Source: Pyricularia pennisetigena
Lineage: Eukaryota; Ascomycota; Sordariomycetes; Magnaporthales; Pyriculariaceae
Direction: 5' to 3'
Length of the DNA stretch: 64,000 nucleotides
NCBI RefSeq assembly: GCF_004337985.1
Contig: NW_021940921.1
Span: 637,758 to 701,757, forward strand
The translations under genes and the position numbers were made by a program. The notes beneath the pieces are model-generated. The model ran no database searches and had not been told where the DNA came from. It saw nothing but the letters and a program-made list of their open reading frames with translations. Shown here in pieces: positions 44,816-58,400 of the stretch. Within the stretch, counting starts at the first letter, position 1. The number at the start of each line of letters is the position of its first letter.

Positions 44816-45371
44816 TGTTAATAATATGGGTTGCTAGCAGGGGATTAGGCATTAGCCTAGGTGCGGCGTGGTGCTAGTTGCGTTATAAAAGCCTGTAATT
44901 ACAGGGTTTATATACATTAAATTCACTAATTTTAGGATTAATAGATTTGATTCATTGGTGGGGGAGACTTTGCTTTGTCTCCCTTACATACTTTCCGACA
45001 TCGAAATGGGGGTCCGCACCCCGCAAAAGGTTCCGGTGCCGCACACGACTTTGCGAAAAATTATTTTATATACGTTGTTGAAAAAACACCTTCATTTCCA
45101 TACAAACCATTTTTGGGTTCGCACTAATTTGCTAATTTAGTGAAAATTCTAACCCGGTACAGGGTAGCTGATTCGTAAGTGCAGGGTGGGTATTAAACCC
45201 GGTATAGGGTAAAACCCCATTCGCTGATTTTGAATCGCAATTCCTGCAACACACAAAATATACCAGAAAATTTAACAACCTTAACAGCCCCATTTCGGCA
45301 CTATTTATTGTAATTTATATAGAAATAAAAGTGGACCCATTATATGCTAAATAACGCATATAGTTAACACC
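44816..45371 (-). repeat. 3' LTR of copia copy A
   Basis: 556 bp, TGTTAACTATATGCG to TTATTAACA on the minus strand. A polypurine tract AAAAGAGAGGGGG directly precedes it. Inserted in copy B's integrase; the flank GGTTG (44811-44815) is the expected target duplication. Confidence 0.85.
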
Positions 45372-45869
45372 CCCTCTCTTTTGCTACCACTTACATGAAG
45401 TCGGAAAAAACAAATACATAAAAAAAAATAAAACCCTAAAAAAAAATCCCTTTTATGTCCCAACCCGATTCGAACTCCCGATATAAACCCCCTGAATAAT
45501 TAAGCCCTTTATACCGACCTATAACCCCCGAAATGGACGAACCCCCGAATTGGAAAAAACCCCCAAAATTGTAATAACCCCCGGATTCGAACCCCCGATT
45601 TGCATAATATTAACCCACGGAATTAATTAATAAACCAGGTAACTAATTTGGTTGTTCGTTGGTAATAGTCCAAATTAGGCAAATTATATAGGGTATTTCG
45701 AATGCGTAAATCGCCCAAAATACGAGTTTTTTCAACTTTAATTCAATTTTCGGTATAAGGTCGGTATAAATTGCTTATTAATTAACCTGTGCAAGGTAAA
45801 TTCGGGTAATACGGCCGGTATTGGGTTCATAAAAATCCAGTATTTGCAAATAAAGGAAATATAATGGGT
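45372..45869. other. 3' untranslated interior of copy A with C-rich array
   Basis: Between RNase H and the LTR. 45466-45612 has irregular repeats of AACCCCC(C/G)GAA type, including two TTCGAAC-type B-box-like words. No coding. Confidence 0.5.
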
Positions 45870-47608
45870 AATTAGTTAACGAACTAATTAAATACCTTAA
45901 AATTTATTAGGTAAAAACTAAACTTTTAGGTGTTTAAACCCTATAAACTTTAAAAAACCCTTGTAAATTGGAAGCGTTAGGGGCTTTATTAAATTATTAA
46001 CGGGCATTTGTTTGGATTCCAGGTATTTTGAAATTATTAATCCTTTTGTAATTAATTCCCGTACGTAATAAAATTTTAATAACGTATATTTAATATGTTG
46101 GTAGTGCGTAGGGTAATATACGCTAGCTATAAAGCCTGTTTTATTTCCAAATATTGCAATAGGGCCTTTTATAGGTAATCCCATTTTTATAAATAAGCTT
46201 TTAAACCACTGTACTTTACGCAAGGCTTCCGCTAAAGTATCGGTTTCGGCTTTTGGAATATTTAAAGCTATAATACTAGCTTTTTGCATTTCCACGTTAT
46301 AGGGCCCTCAAATAGGGTATACAAATATCCGTAAATGGATTTTAAATCATCCCTAGCCCCGGCAAAATCGCTATCACTAAAACCCAGTAATTTAAGGCCT
46401 TTAAAACCCTTTATTAATAAATTGGGTGGTAATTCGGCTTTAAAAATTTTATTTCCGTAATAGATAAATAAAAATTTAATACCCGCTTAATAACCTAATA
46501 GGTTTTTAGCTGCCGTTAAATAAATTATAATAAACTTTATTAAAAAACGTGAAAACCACTGAACCGCAAAACCGATATCCGGGCGCGTTAATAATATTAA
46601 ATATATAAAAATACCGATAATACGCTGTAATAATTTAATTTCCAACGCATTTACGGGTCTACCCCCGCTATATTATAACACACCCGGTTATAAGGGAACA
46701 AATATAAGTTTTCAATTAATTAATCCGAATATTGCTAATATTTCCTTTATATATTAATTTTAATGGAGTTAAAATAGGCATTCAGGCCTATCCTCTCTAA
46801 TTTGAACGCCTAAAAAATAGGCTGCAGGGCCCCTGTTTTCCAACGCGTATACCTTATTAAAACGGGTTTCTATATCCTAAATATATTGCAATTTAGGACC
46901 TATTAGCAGGTAATCGTTTACAAAAATAACGATAAAATATTTGGATTTAACGTTATAAAAAACAACGGGATTAAAAATTAATAGTTTGAAACCTTTTTTA
47001 AAAAATAGGGTTTTAAATTTGTTTTACCATTCTCTTGGACCCTGTTTCAAACCATATAACGCCTTTTCCAACTAAATAACCTGCAATCTTTTCGGGTTAT
47101 AATCCATTTCCACTAAAATCTTATCGGTGGTAAAATTACCATTTTTTACCCATTCGTTAAACCCGTTTGGAATTTGCAAATATATATTTACGTCGGTAAA
47201 ATTACTATTTAAAAACGTACCGATAAAATCGATTTAGTTTATTTCCCCATTTGGTATATTAGCTATAGCTAATAGTATACGCCAGGTAGGTGGTATATTA
47301 ATGCTGGCAAAAACTTTAATATAATTTAGGCTTTCGACCTGTAAAAAACCCCTAATAACAAACTTAATTTTATATTTTATAGGTTTATTATTTTCATCCT
47401 TCTTTAATTTAAATACCGGCCGGGTAAAAACGAGTTTACGGCCTGTAGGCATTTTAACTTTTGGGATAAAACGGAAAGTTTTTGCAATAACGATTTAATC
47501 GAATTTAAACGTTAAAACAACTAACCATTTAACATTTTCAAGGCTATTTAAAGCCTGTTAGTAATTATTTAGTTCACCATTTTTAATGGGCTTTTTCTTT
47601 ATTTCTTT
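45870..47608 (-). pseudogene. Copia copy A: reverse transcriptase and RNase H
   Basis: Minus frames include VFKLKKDENNKPIKYK (about 47.4 kb, start of RT) and the RNase H end SKYLESKQMPVNNLIKPLTL (about 46.0 kb). Many stops. Confidence 0.82.
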
Positions 47609-47613
47609 TTTGG

Positions 47614-47801
47614 TGTTATAGGGTAAGCCAACGGCCTTGAGACTGTTAAATATCCTTGTTAGTATTATTACTAACGCTGGGGAAAAAGGGAGGAAAAAGT
47701 GTATATCCGGGTCGTGGTAATATCCTTCCCTTTATATATTATCCCTGACCCGCTTTTATATCTTATTACGTAATACGTACCTTAAGCACGAATCCATAGT
47801 A
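47614..47801 (-). repeat. Gypsy 3' LTR
   Basis: 188 bp, about the same as 55210-55396 with scattered G/A and C/T differences. Ends TGTTATAGG...CCATAGTA on plus. Confidence 0.85.
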
Positions 47802-47905
47802 TAACCCGTATTCGCCCGTTTTTTATCGGGTGTGGTCCCTATTTGGAAATATAAAGGTAATCCAGCGGGCGCGTGTTTTAATATAATTTACCCGTCCATT
47901 ATTCC

Positions 47906-48530
47906 GGGCGGTGTAAACCCGTGGTCGGGTTTTGCCCTCCTATTTTCGGCCGCGGTTATATCGCGGGCTTTTTATTCCCGGTTCCGTTTACGGGCGGTTA
48001 TCGTAATTCGCCCTTTCCTAATTTTGGGTGGTATAGGTCCGTAATCGAATTTTATCCTCCCGTTTTTAATTGCGATTATGTCGTAATTTTTTTATCGTAC
48101 CTGCCGTTTGCGGGTGGTTATCGCGGTTTACCTTCCTTTTATTTTGGGCGGTGTAAGGCCGTGGTCGGGTTTTACCCTTTTACTTTTAATTGCGGTAATA
48201 TCGCGGTTTTTTTTATCGTATTTACCGTTTACGGGTATTTATTGCGGTTTACTTTCCTTTTACTTTGGGCGGTATAGGGTTGTAGTCGGGTTTTACCCTC
48301 CTGTTTTTGGTTGCGGTAATATCGCGGTTTTTTTATCGTATTTACCGTTTGCGGGTGTTTGTCGCGGTTTATTTTCCTTTTATTTTGGGCGGTATAAAAC
48401 CGTGGTCGGGTTTTACCCTCCTATTTTTGGTTGCGGTAATATCGCGGTTTTTTTATCGTATTTACCGTTTACGGGTATTTATCGCGGTTTATTTTCCTTT
48501 TATTTTAGGCGGTGTAATTTCGTTTATTTA
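47906..48530. repeat. 120-bp tandem repeat, five units plus a partial
   Basis: Units begin at GGGCGGT-type words at 47906, 48026, 48146, 48267, 48387 and 48507, so the period is 120 bp (one unit 121). On the minus strand the unit reads as 40 residues of a basic, disordered-looking repeat (PPKIKGK..., NTRKRQIRQ-like with stops at Gln positions). The plus strand is also open but hydrophobic. Confidence 0.85.
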
Positions 48531-48869
48531 TTAGCATAATTCCTTTCCCGTGGTAATTGCGGTTTTTATTTTTCGTATTTTTTCCCGCGTTATCGTCCTG
48601 GTCCCTTTTATTTTCCAATTTTTTTTCCATTCGAATTTTTTTCGTCCCTATTCCCTTTTTTCTTTGCCATTTTATCGATTTTTCCCGTTTTCCCCTCGTT
48701 TTATTTTTTGTTTGTATTACCTTTATTTCGTCCGTTTTTATTTCCTATTCGTTCCTATTTATTATTCGTGTCGTTATTTATCGTTACCGCGTCGTTATTA
48801 TATCCCGGGCTTTTATTTTTTTAATCGCGTTATAAATGGCGTTTGGATAAATTAATACCGGTGGTAAAA

Positions 48870-50196
48870 ATGGCCGGCCTCCCCACCGTGGTAATTAATT
48901 ATTTTCGTCGTATAATAATAACGGTCGCCCATTTGTAAATTATATCGATTAAATACCGATTAGGTGGTATCGTTAATTTATATTCGCAATATTTTCGTCG
49001 CGTTATCGGTACCGCGGAATTCCAAAATAATTTAAATAACGACGAATATACCGCCCCGGAAAATATATTTATTTTTTGCGTTTTTTGTGTAAAAGCGTCC
49101 AAAATTAACGGGGTTTGGGAGTATGGCACTGCCCCCGACGGTATTAGTTATTAACAATATCGTAATACCAAAAAATCGTATTATTATTACAGCGAAACCG
49201 CTTACGCTTTTAACTTTATTTTCCGCCGCCGTTTGCGGGAATTAAAAAACACGATTTATAATAATCGTTATATCGTCCAACCTTTAATTAAAAGCACCGT
49301 CGTGGATAGTAAAAAAATCCCTGGCAAAAGTACCGTGCTATTTCGAAATTTTTTTACCGCGTATACCAATTGGGTCCGCGTTTATTAGGACGCGCAGGAT
49401 AAAATGGCCAATTCCGGGGCCGTAATAACCTTTGCCAAAACCATTATCCTTGCTATTATATCCAATACCTTTTTTCCCAACGGCGGTAATCGTAATCGTT
49501 AATTGGTACAAATTTTCGCACGCGGTTTTATTTATTTGGAAATACGTTTAATTTTTTTGGTATACAATTATTTCGATAACGTTATTAATTTTTAAAAACT
49601 TTTTAGGAACGTAATACGTCGCGTTATAAAAAAAACCTGCAGGAAACGCGCCGAAATAATAATGTTTTCGTTATTTTAATTACCGTTTTAACCCTTTCCC
49701 CCGCCGTTTTTATACGCCAATTTCGCCCCGCGCATTTTTTACGCCTTTTCGCCTTTATTATTACCACGCCCCGTTAACGTTTCGAAATTCCCCCTCCGCG
49801 TTACCCCGTCGCGTTTCGTTTTATTCGTGCCCCGATTCGGTATATATTTAATTTTTCGCATTCCCGTGCCCCTATTTCGTCGCGTTTTCGTATTTTTGGT
49901 CGTAATATAGGCAAAAACCCGTTTTTTGGAAAATCCCGTCGTAAACTTTTTTTAATCGAAGGTATTACCCGACGTCGTACCGCCCTATTGCGGAAAATGA
50001 ACCAATTCGTTAAATAATGGAAATTCACGGTTTTTAAAAACGACGCGGAAAATAATAAAATAAAAAAGGAGGACGTTAAAATAAAGGAAAAAATAAAAAA
50101 AAGGGAAATTTGGGTGGCGAATTGGAGGCGTATAATTCGGTTTTTAATTAATATTTTATCGCCGCGCAAAATTATCGTTTCGTTTTATATATATTA
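48870..50196 (+). pseudogene. Decayed reading frame antisense to gypsy pol, unrecognised
   Basis: Starts at ATG 48870 (MAGLPTVVINYFRR, context AAAAATGGCC) and continues for about 440 codons with a 1-base frame jump near 49.66 kb. Interruptions are TAA/TAG, as RIP would make from Gln codons. Segments such as NNDEYTAPENIFIF (about 49.04 kb), VWEYGTAPDGISY (about 49.12 kb) and a Lys/Glu-rich end (about 50.05-50.12 kb) look protein-like. The opposite strand has more stops. It lies downstream of the chromodomain end, so it does not overlap pol. No family recognised. Confidence 0.4.
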
Positions 50197-50486
50197 ATTT
50201 AATTTAAAAATTGGGTGGGTGGGATGCGGTTACGTCGCCCCAAAAATAGGCGCGGGTTATATAATCGTCGGTTTATTTTTATTGCATTTCGCCCCGGTAA
50301 AAGGTTTAATTTTACGTGTTTTTTTTACCGTACGTTTAATTAAATTAATATTTATTCTGGGTTTACCGCGTCGTTTTTTTTCCGGGGAATTATCGATTTT
50401 TTAATTAATTATGGCAAATCTTTAATCCGGTTAAATATTTAATTATTAGCGTCGTTTCGATATTGGGCCATTATTTGTTTGGGCCG

Positions 50487-53400
50487 GCCCCCATTTTGCT
50501 TTAAATTCGTCCAATACCCGCATATTTTCCACTGTTACCAAATTTTCCCACGTGGGTTTATCGTATTTTTTCTATTTTACCAAAATTTTGCGTTTGCGTC
50601 TTTTTTTTATTACGTTTTTCGCGGCCAAAATTTCCTCCATTACCTATTTTCCCGCGATTTCGTTATTCAAATTGGATAGGATTAATAACGGACCGGGTTT
50701 AATATCGGTACGAATTTGGGACGGTAATAGGTCGTCCGCGGCCTTTTTTATTAGTTTTACGTAAAAAATGGGGTAAATTTTTTTCGGGACGTTTAACGTA
50801 ATTATTAATAATGTAAAAATCGCCACGACCGTATATTTATTCGCCACGAAATTAAGTTTTTTATTCGGGCGATTAATTTTAACGTTCCGTAAATTAAAAA
50901 AAATTTTATCCTTTATTTTAAAACGGTCCGCCGGTTTCCGTGTTTTATTCGCGTTTTTTTTGGCGTTGTTGTGTATACGTTATAACGGCGTGGGCCACGT
51001 TTATACTGTTTTTAAAATGCTATACAAACAAATTCGCGCGATTTTTGGACGTGGAACCCGGTCGTCCGTTTGCCTATATTACCGGGACCGCGTTTACCTT
51101 ATATCCTAATAATAATTCATTAAAATTAATTCCCGTAATTAACGAATTTCTATTATTTAGCGTTAATTAAACGGCCGGTAAATATCCGGACCAATTTGTT
51201 TAATCGAATATTATAAAAACTTTTAAATAATGCTGCATTTCCTAATTAATCCGTTTTGTACCCCCGTCCGTTTTTGGGTGGTAAAACGTCGATAATAATT
51301 ATAAAATTCCTATTTATCGGTACAATTCCGACCAAAAACCTTTTACCCAATCCGACCCCCGGTCCGATATAATCGCGTTAAAAAAGCCTTTAAACCGTTA
51401 CCAAATGGAAACGAATTTCGCGGCGCAAATTTCGGTTTTTATCGAATTTATCGTTTTTAATTAAATATATTTGGAAAATTTATTTATTATAACTATTATA
51501 TAACGCGGCGCGTCCGCGTTATTATTTGGGAGGTCCGTTATAAAATCGATGGAAATTTATTTCCAAAATTTATCCGGTATTGGTAGGGGTTATAATAGTT
51601 TTTATTTGCGTTGTTTCGATGGTTTTATCCTGCGGTATATGTCGCAATTGCGTACGAATCGTCGGATATATTCGGCCATCCCGTCCCAATGGTAATTTCG
51701 AACCAAAATTGTAAATATATTATTTTTACCGCAATAATTAATTATTGGGGATTCGTAGGTTTGTTGCAAAATTGCCGTAATTAAGGGTTCCCAATTGGGT
51801 AACCAAAAACGGTTTTTATATAATAGCGTACCGGAGGCGTTTATTAAATAATCCGTTATTTGTGCTATCGTTTCGGTTTCGGGTGGGAATCGTTTTATAT
51901 CCTGTTAAACCGCGTTACGTATATGGGCGTATACCGGGTTTTTTTTTATTATTTCGTTCCAAAATGCTGCTATATAAAATTATTGGAAAATAAATATTCT
52001 TTCCGGGACCGCCGGTAATATATTTTATAATAATATTTAAAAAATACCGATTATGGTTTTATTGGGTATTGGGCGTAATATTGTCGTTTTTTTTTCGCTA
52101 ATTTCGTCCTGCTCCCGTTTCGATAACGCGTCGGGGATTATCGCGTATTTCCCTGGTTAATATTTTAAAACGTAATTAAATTTGGATAAAATTTCGGTCC
52201 ACCGCATTTACCGTTCCGATACCACCCTCGGTTTCGTAAAATATTCGAGCGTTTTATAATCCGTGAAAATAATGAAAAAAAAACGGATATTGCGTAATTC
52301 CGTTTCCTATATTTGCAAATAATGGACGACCGCGAGTAATTTTTTATCGTGGATAATATAATTGCGTTGGGCCGTCGTTAATTTAACGGAATGGAATATT
52401 ACCGGTTTTTATAACCCGTCCTTTTTTTTTATACCAATACCCCCCCAATAATTACGCCGGAATAATCCGTTTTTATTTTCGTTTCCGTTTCGTCGTTCCA
52501 TTGGGTTAATATTAGCGTTTGCAAAAATATTTGTTTAAATATTTTAAAGGTAACGTTTTTTTCCGGTGTCCATTTAAACGGTATTTTTTTTTAATAAATC
52601 GAAATAAAAGCGCCGTTAAACCCGAATACCCGTTTATAAAATTCCGGTAAATATTTGCGAATTTTAAAAAACCGCGCAATTTTCGTAATTTTGTCGGGGT
52701 TTCCTATTCCCGGATCGCGCGTAATTTTTCCGGGTCGGCTTCCACGCTTATATTGGCGTATATACTAAACCCCAAATATTTAACGGAAATAACCGCGAAC
52801 GCGTTTTTATTAAAATCCAAAATTAAACCCGCTTTTTTTAATTTTCCCAAAATATGGGTAATTTTCCGTTAATAATCCGTTTTGGAACCGGACGTATATA
52901 TTAAAATATCGTCCAAATATATTAATATATAATCGTCTAATATATTCCCGAGGACGCCATTAATATATTGCTGGAACGTAGCCGGGGCGCCCGTTAATCC
53001 GAATAAGTATATTAACCATTCGAATAATCCGAATTTTGTGCGAAAAATTGTAAAATGTTTATCCTTTTCGGCCACGCGTAATTTATGGAAAATTGCGCGT
53101 ATATTTACTTTAATAAACTATTTTATTCCGGATAAGGAACGGAATATTTTTTTAATTAATGGTAAAAAATACCGGTCCTATATTATAATAGCGTTTAATA
53201 TTTTATAATCGACGTATAAACGCTATTTTCCAAAAGTTTTCCGGACTATTAGGACCGGGGTTGCGGTTAACGACGCGTTTATTCGGATCCATTTTTTATC
53301 CATTATATCGATTATTTATCGCCGCAATTCCAACAATTAATCGCGCGGTATATAATATAACCGGCCCTATGGTAACGGCGGGGATTTACCGTCGTTATCC

Positions 53401-55180
53401 TTTTGGATCCGGATATAATGGTCCAATTCGCTTTTATGCGGGGGTAAAACCGAAATTTTACCGTCGTTAAATAAATTTTCGAAACTTTTTAATTTTACGG
53501 GTAACGTCGCCGGGGGTTTTACGTCGCTTTTATTTACCGCCGTTAAAATTAGGACCCGGGTTATATTTCGTAACGAAATAAAAGCGAATTCCATTTGTTC
53601 GTTCGTATTTTTTTTTGTTTTTCGGGCCGCGGCCAGGAATACGTTACCCATAATTACCGTAAATTTCCCGTTTTTCGGACGTAAAAACAGTTTTTGCACG
53701 AATAACCCTTTAACGGACCCTATTCTTAACCCTCCCTAATTTGGGTTAAATACCATTTTCCGGTAAATTATCCAAAAAAATCCCAGGAATAGGTCCTGCG
53801 TTAATCCCGGAATTATATTAAAGGATATTGGCGCGGATTAACCGTCGATATCCACGTCGCAATTACCTATTTCCCGTATATTGGTTCGTATTCGTCCCGT
53901 TACCGTGCCCAACCGGCGGATTTATGGTAAAAGGATTTTTATTATTCCCAATTTTTCGGTATAATTTTTATTTATAACCGCGTAATATTCGCACCCTAAA
54001 TCCATTTATATAATAATAAATTTCGTTAAATTAATTAAAACCGGGATAAAAAATGGTCGCCCATTTATTATAATTTGTATTTTTTTAAACTATTTTTTCC
54101 AATTTATATTTATTAACGTATTATAAGGTGGTCCGGGCCCGTCGCGTCGGCCTTCCCCTGGGTTAAAATTATGGCCTAGGGTTAATTTTTTCCTTTTTCG
54201 GGGTCGTTTGGCGTCGGACGTATAACCGGTGCGAATTGGTAATTTTGGGCGTAATAAAAGGCGGACCCGCAACGGAAATAAGCTTTTGTTTTACGGCGTC
54301 GCTGGAATTTTTAAACGGATATTTATAAGGCCTTATTTTTCCCTTTATTTTTATTTAATCGGCGCTTTTTTCGTTTTTTACCAGCGTTATAACGGCTTCG
54401 GTTAACCTTTATCGTTAATACGCCCGTTATTATTATATCCTTTAAATTTATTTATAAAAGATTTGGAAAAGGGACGTTCCCTTTTTGGCCGAAACGTTTA
54501 TCCAAATTAATAACCTCCAAATCCTGGGCGATATAACGGTATATAACGATAAATCCGTAATAGGAATCGGAAACGATACTTTTTCTTACCGACGCCTTTT
54601 TTATCCGGTTAACGACCCGGAAACGTAAATAATTGGCCCGTATTTCGTTTAATTATTCGAAAACCCCGGCCGTAATAAAAAGGCGTTCGAATTTGGTAAA
54701 AAAATGTACGAACGATTCGCCGTATCGTATTCGGAATGCTTTTAGCTCGGCGAGGGTTTGGGCCTTTTTATAAAGGTTATCGTACGTACGTCCCAAATAT
54801 TCGATAAAATTCTCGTGGTTATACCCCCTTCCCGTACCCTTTACCTCGTAAAAAAAACGGACGACGTCCTATATTATAATAATAAAATTAAATTATACGT
54901 ATTCGAATTGGTCGCGCTGGTTCCCGATAAATTCCGCGTCGCGTATTAATTTGTACGAAATAGTTTATTTCCAAATTGTAAACGCAGCCGGTGCGCCGTC
55001 GTATAATGGGGGGTTACGTAAAAATTTCCTTTTAAAGCGTTGTTTTTGCGCGATCGCGCCTGCGTTTAAAAAATGTAATTGCATTTAAGCGATGCGCTCC
55101 TTTAATATCGCGATATTCGCGACCAAATTTTGGTAAAAGTCGTAAATTTCCCCTCCCGGGCCTGGCTTTAGGTTGGCCAT
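50487..55180 (-). pseudogene. Gypsy gag-pol, decayed
   Basis: Gag starts MANLKPGPGGEIYDFYQNL at 55180. An eroded zinc knuckle FRCGSAFYYAQ lies near 54.26 kb. Reverse transcriptase includes KSELDHYI (about 53.4 kb), FGLTGAPATFQ and YLDDILIY (53075-52869). RNase H and integrase follow, with the integrase C-terminal segment KKIYPIFYVKLIKKAADD near 50.75 kb. The chromodomain (EEILAAKN...RKRKILVK, YDKPTWENL, about 50.64-50.49 kb) identifies a chromovirus. Stops throughout. Confidence 0.85.
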
Positions 55181-55209
55181 TATCGTATTTAAATTTAAAC
55201 GTTAGTAAA

Positions 55210-55396
55210 TATTATAGGGTAAACCAACGGCTTTAAAACCGTTAAGTATTTTTGTTGGTATTATTATTAACGTTGGGGAAAAAGGGAGGAAAAGGTGTAT
55301 GTCCGGGTCGTGGTAATGTTTTTCCCTTTATATATTGTCCCTGACCCGCTTTTGTGTCTTATCACGTGATACGTGCCTTAGGCACGAATCCATAAC
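55210..55396 (-). repeat. Gypsy 5' LTR
   Basis: 187 bp; right border CCATAACA followed by TTTGG. Left border TATTATAGG where the other LTR has TGTTATAGG. Confidence 0.85.
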
Positions 55397-55401
55397 ATTT
55401 G

Positions 55402-58400
55402 GCTTAAAAATAAAGATAATGCACGTAATTTATATCCATTAAACTTGGGTTTTCGAACTGCGAATTTAACTCCATATTTTGTATTTTAAATACTGAAAAC
55501 ACCGGAATTTCCGTTATTTTAAATACTGGATTAAATACCGCCACCGTTATAAGCTTTGGGGGGCGAACGGTAAACTGTACAGGCCTGGCGCGCACTGTAT
55601 TTTCAAAATCTAAATACGCTGTAACGGGTGGTAATTACCCTGTAACCGGTGGTAAATACCCTATATTTTCAGGGTTTTTTAGGGGATAATTATCCGCTGG
55701 AACGCTGTTAATTTCGTTTTTGAATTCAAAATTAAATTCCCCCTTTAAAATTGTATTTTCCCCCTTTCAAGTTTGTAACGTTTTCCCTGGAATAACCAAG
55801 TTTTCAACGGTTATACCTTTTATAATCTTTACGGTAAATGTTTTATATACGGCCCGTTTAGCGAATGCGTAAACCAACGCTGTAAAATCTAATAAATGGG
55901 TTAAAAATTTCACCGTTTCGGTGCGGGAAACCAATTTATTAAATTGTTGGCGTTTTTCCAGCGGTATAATAACCTGGTATACAGTACCACTAACCCGAAA
56001 ATGCCCTAAATTGGGTTTGTGCGGTAATCCAGGTTGGAGTTCGGAATAAAATTTTTCGTAAAATGTTAAATCCCTATTAATTACCGCTATACGGTTAATT
56101 ATATTAACCACGGTAAGCAGTAAATAACACCATAAATATAATAGTAAACCCGCCGCTATAATAGTAACCCGAAGCTTATCCAAAATAACCCTAGCGGACC
56201 GTTCCGTTAATCCGTTTTAACCGTGGTTATAGGCATTCGAAATGCTAAGATTAACATTTTTATTTGTAAACCAATTTTAAAAATTTGTATTAACCTCGTG
56301 CCCCCCATCGAAGTAAAAATTCAGGGGGTAACGCCCGTACGTAATTTTTAAAACCCTCAAAAGGCTTTTAATAACCACTAAAACCGTAAATCCGGTTTTA
56401 TTTTTTAGTGGGATAAACCACCGAAAACGTGATTTTCGGTCCACTAATAATAAAAATACGGGCTTTTTATTGTGCGGATTAAATTTAAAAATGACTGTAT
56501 CACCCTTTATAAAATCGAAAATATTAGGGGGTGTAAGGAATAGGACCTTATTTGTACGCCTAATAAAAATAAATTTATTACAAACAATAAAGGTAATTGC
56601 CCTAATTTTGTCGAAATTAGGTAAACCCTTTATAATTTTAACGGTTTTTTTTCACAATAATAACCCTATATATCCCAAACGCCTGTACCATAACAGGGTT
56701 TTTTGGGCCTGGATTTCGTTACAATTACCTATAATTCCGTTTTTTTAGGGGTTAACCAACCGTCCGTAATCCGTTTTAAGTTTAAAAGGAGCTAATTTAC
56801 AGTGGCCTGCTTTAAATTGAATAATAAAAAAGGTTTTAACAACGGATTTTTTATATAGGAAACCCCCTTTTTTTCGGAAATAATCCCTTTTATATTAGGT
56901 TATATAAAACGGTTATTTAATAGTGTGCCGGGCCTACGTGGCCCAATCTTACGTGGATTTTTAGGGTTTTTACCGCTAAATTTCTACGTTACAGGTGAAT
57001 TTACGGCTATTTACGTATTTTGTTCGGGATTTAACCTTTCCGGTACCGTATTCTTTTCCGGTTCCGAATCGGTGTAAATTTTATAATCCCTTTCAGGGTT
57101 TATATTATTTAATTTTACTTCCAACGGGGTTACGTAACCTTCTATAACCCCTTGTAAAATCATATTAAATACGGTATTATATTCACCTATTATATAGGCG
57201 TAATTCGAAATAACGTTATTTCGAACAAGGATATCGCACCCTTTAACCTCCAAATAAAACAAATGTTTAACGGTATTTAAACGTCCCCACGTTTTACGAT
57301 CCTTATCGTACAAGGTATTTTTTAATAATACGCCCCCTATAGTATAATGTATAAGGCCATTAACGATATTTATTCCAAACGAAGGGTTATATAAAACGTT
57401 ATTTAACGTAACCTTTTTGAATTCGTTAGCTTGTTGGCCGTAACGGACCTGTATATTCATAATTCCGGTATTTACAGGCTTAATAAAGCCACCTTCTGTA
57501 CCGATTTCGACTGTAAAACCGGGGGTATAATCGGTAAAAAATTGCTTATTTGCAAAAATATAGTGCGTATTACCTATATCGTACTGGATAGGGTAATTTA
57601 ATTTCCATAGCTAAAAGGTCCTTTTTACGCCGCGTCCAAGCTTCGTTTTAACTTTAAAATTAACTGCTGAAACCTGTGGTTTTAACGTTTTACCGGTATC
57701 GGTTTCCAAATCCGAATCCGAACGTAATTCTATAATTCCGCTAATAGCGGAATTAACCTCCTATTGCAGGGCGTTATATGTTGCGCGTTCGTTAACGTCA
57801 CCTGGAATTAAACCCGAAAATAACTCGAAAAGTATAAAAATTATAAACGTTCCAACGGTTTATTCGCTGGAGGAGGATTTAATATTGTTTGCAAAAACAA
57901 AATCCGAATTAGAGTTTTTACTTTTTTTTCGTAATTTAAAGGTGTTTTCCTGCCCATTATTTTCCTTTTTAACGCCTTCTGAACGTCTTTTTTACCCGTT
58001 TTTTTGTTTTTAGACCTATAACTAACGGCCTTAGCCGCTGTAAAATCTGAAATTGAATTTTAGGATATAAGGTCCGCTATAAAATATTGCAAATTTCACT
58101 TTTCCGAATTTTGGCCTATTGCCTATAAGGCCCGTTGGGTATTGCGTTGGCGTTCGGTCCAAATGGGGAATATCCCCTCCAGGGCCCGTAGGTATTAGTT
58201 TCGTACGTTTACGGGGTTAATTTGCACGTTGATATTCGCTAATTTAGCTACCAGTGAGTTAAAACGGCTGTTAAATTCAAGTATTAATCCTTTAAATTTC
58301 GAAAAATTCAAAACGTGGAATTCCCGATATAGTAAATCTCGAGTAATTTCGGGTATAACGGAATAGCTATTTTCCAGGGTTTTATAAACCGTTACGGGGT

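Larger units (their letters stand above)
47614..55396 (-). mobile_element. Ty3/gypsy chromovirus-type LTR retrotransposon
   Basis: 7783 bp, LTRs 47614-47801 and 55210-55396, target duplication TTTGG (47609-47613 and 55397-55401), inserted in copia copy A. Minus-strand coding: gag, protease, RT, RNase H, integrase, chromodomain; then about 2.7 kb of extra sequence before the 3' LTR. Heavily RIP-decayed. Confidence 0.9.

Noticed and set aside
49801..50169. 122-codon minus frame in the gypsy 3' region
   Set aside because: Overlaps the longer, more protein-like plus frame; composition is hydrophobic A/T-driven.
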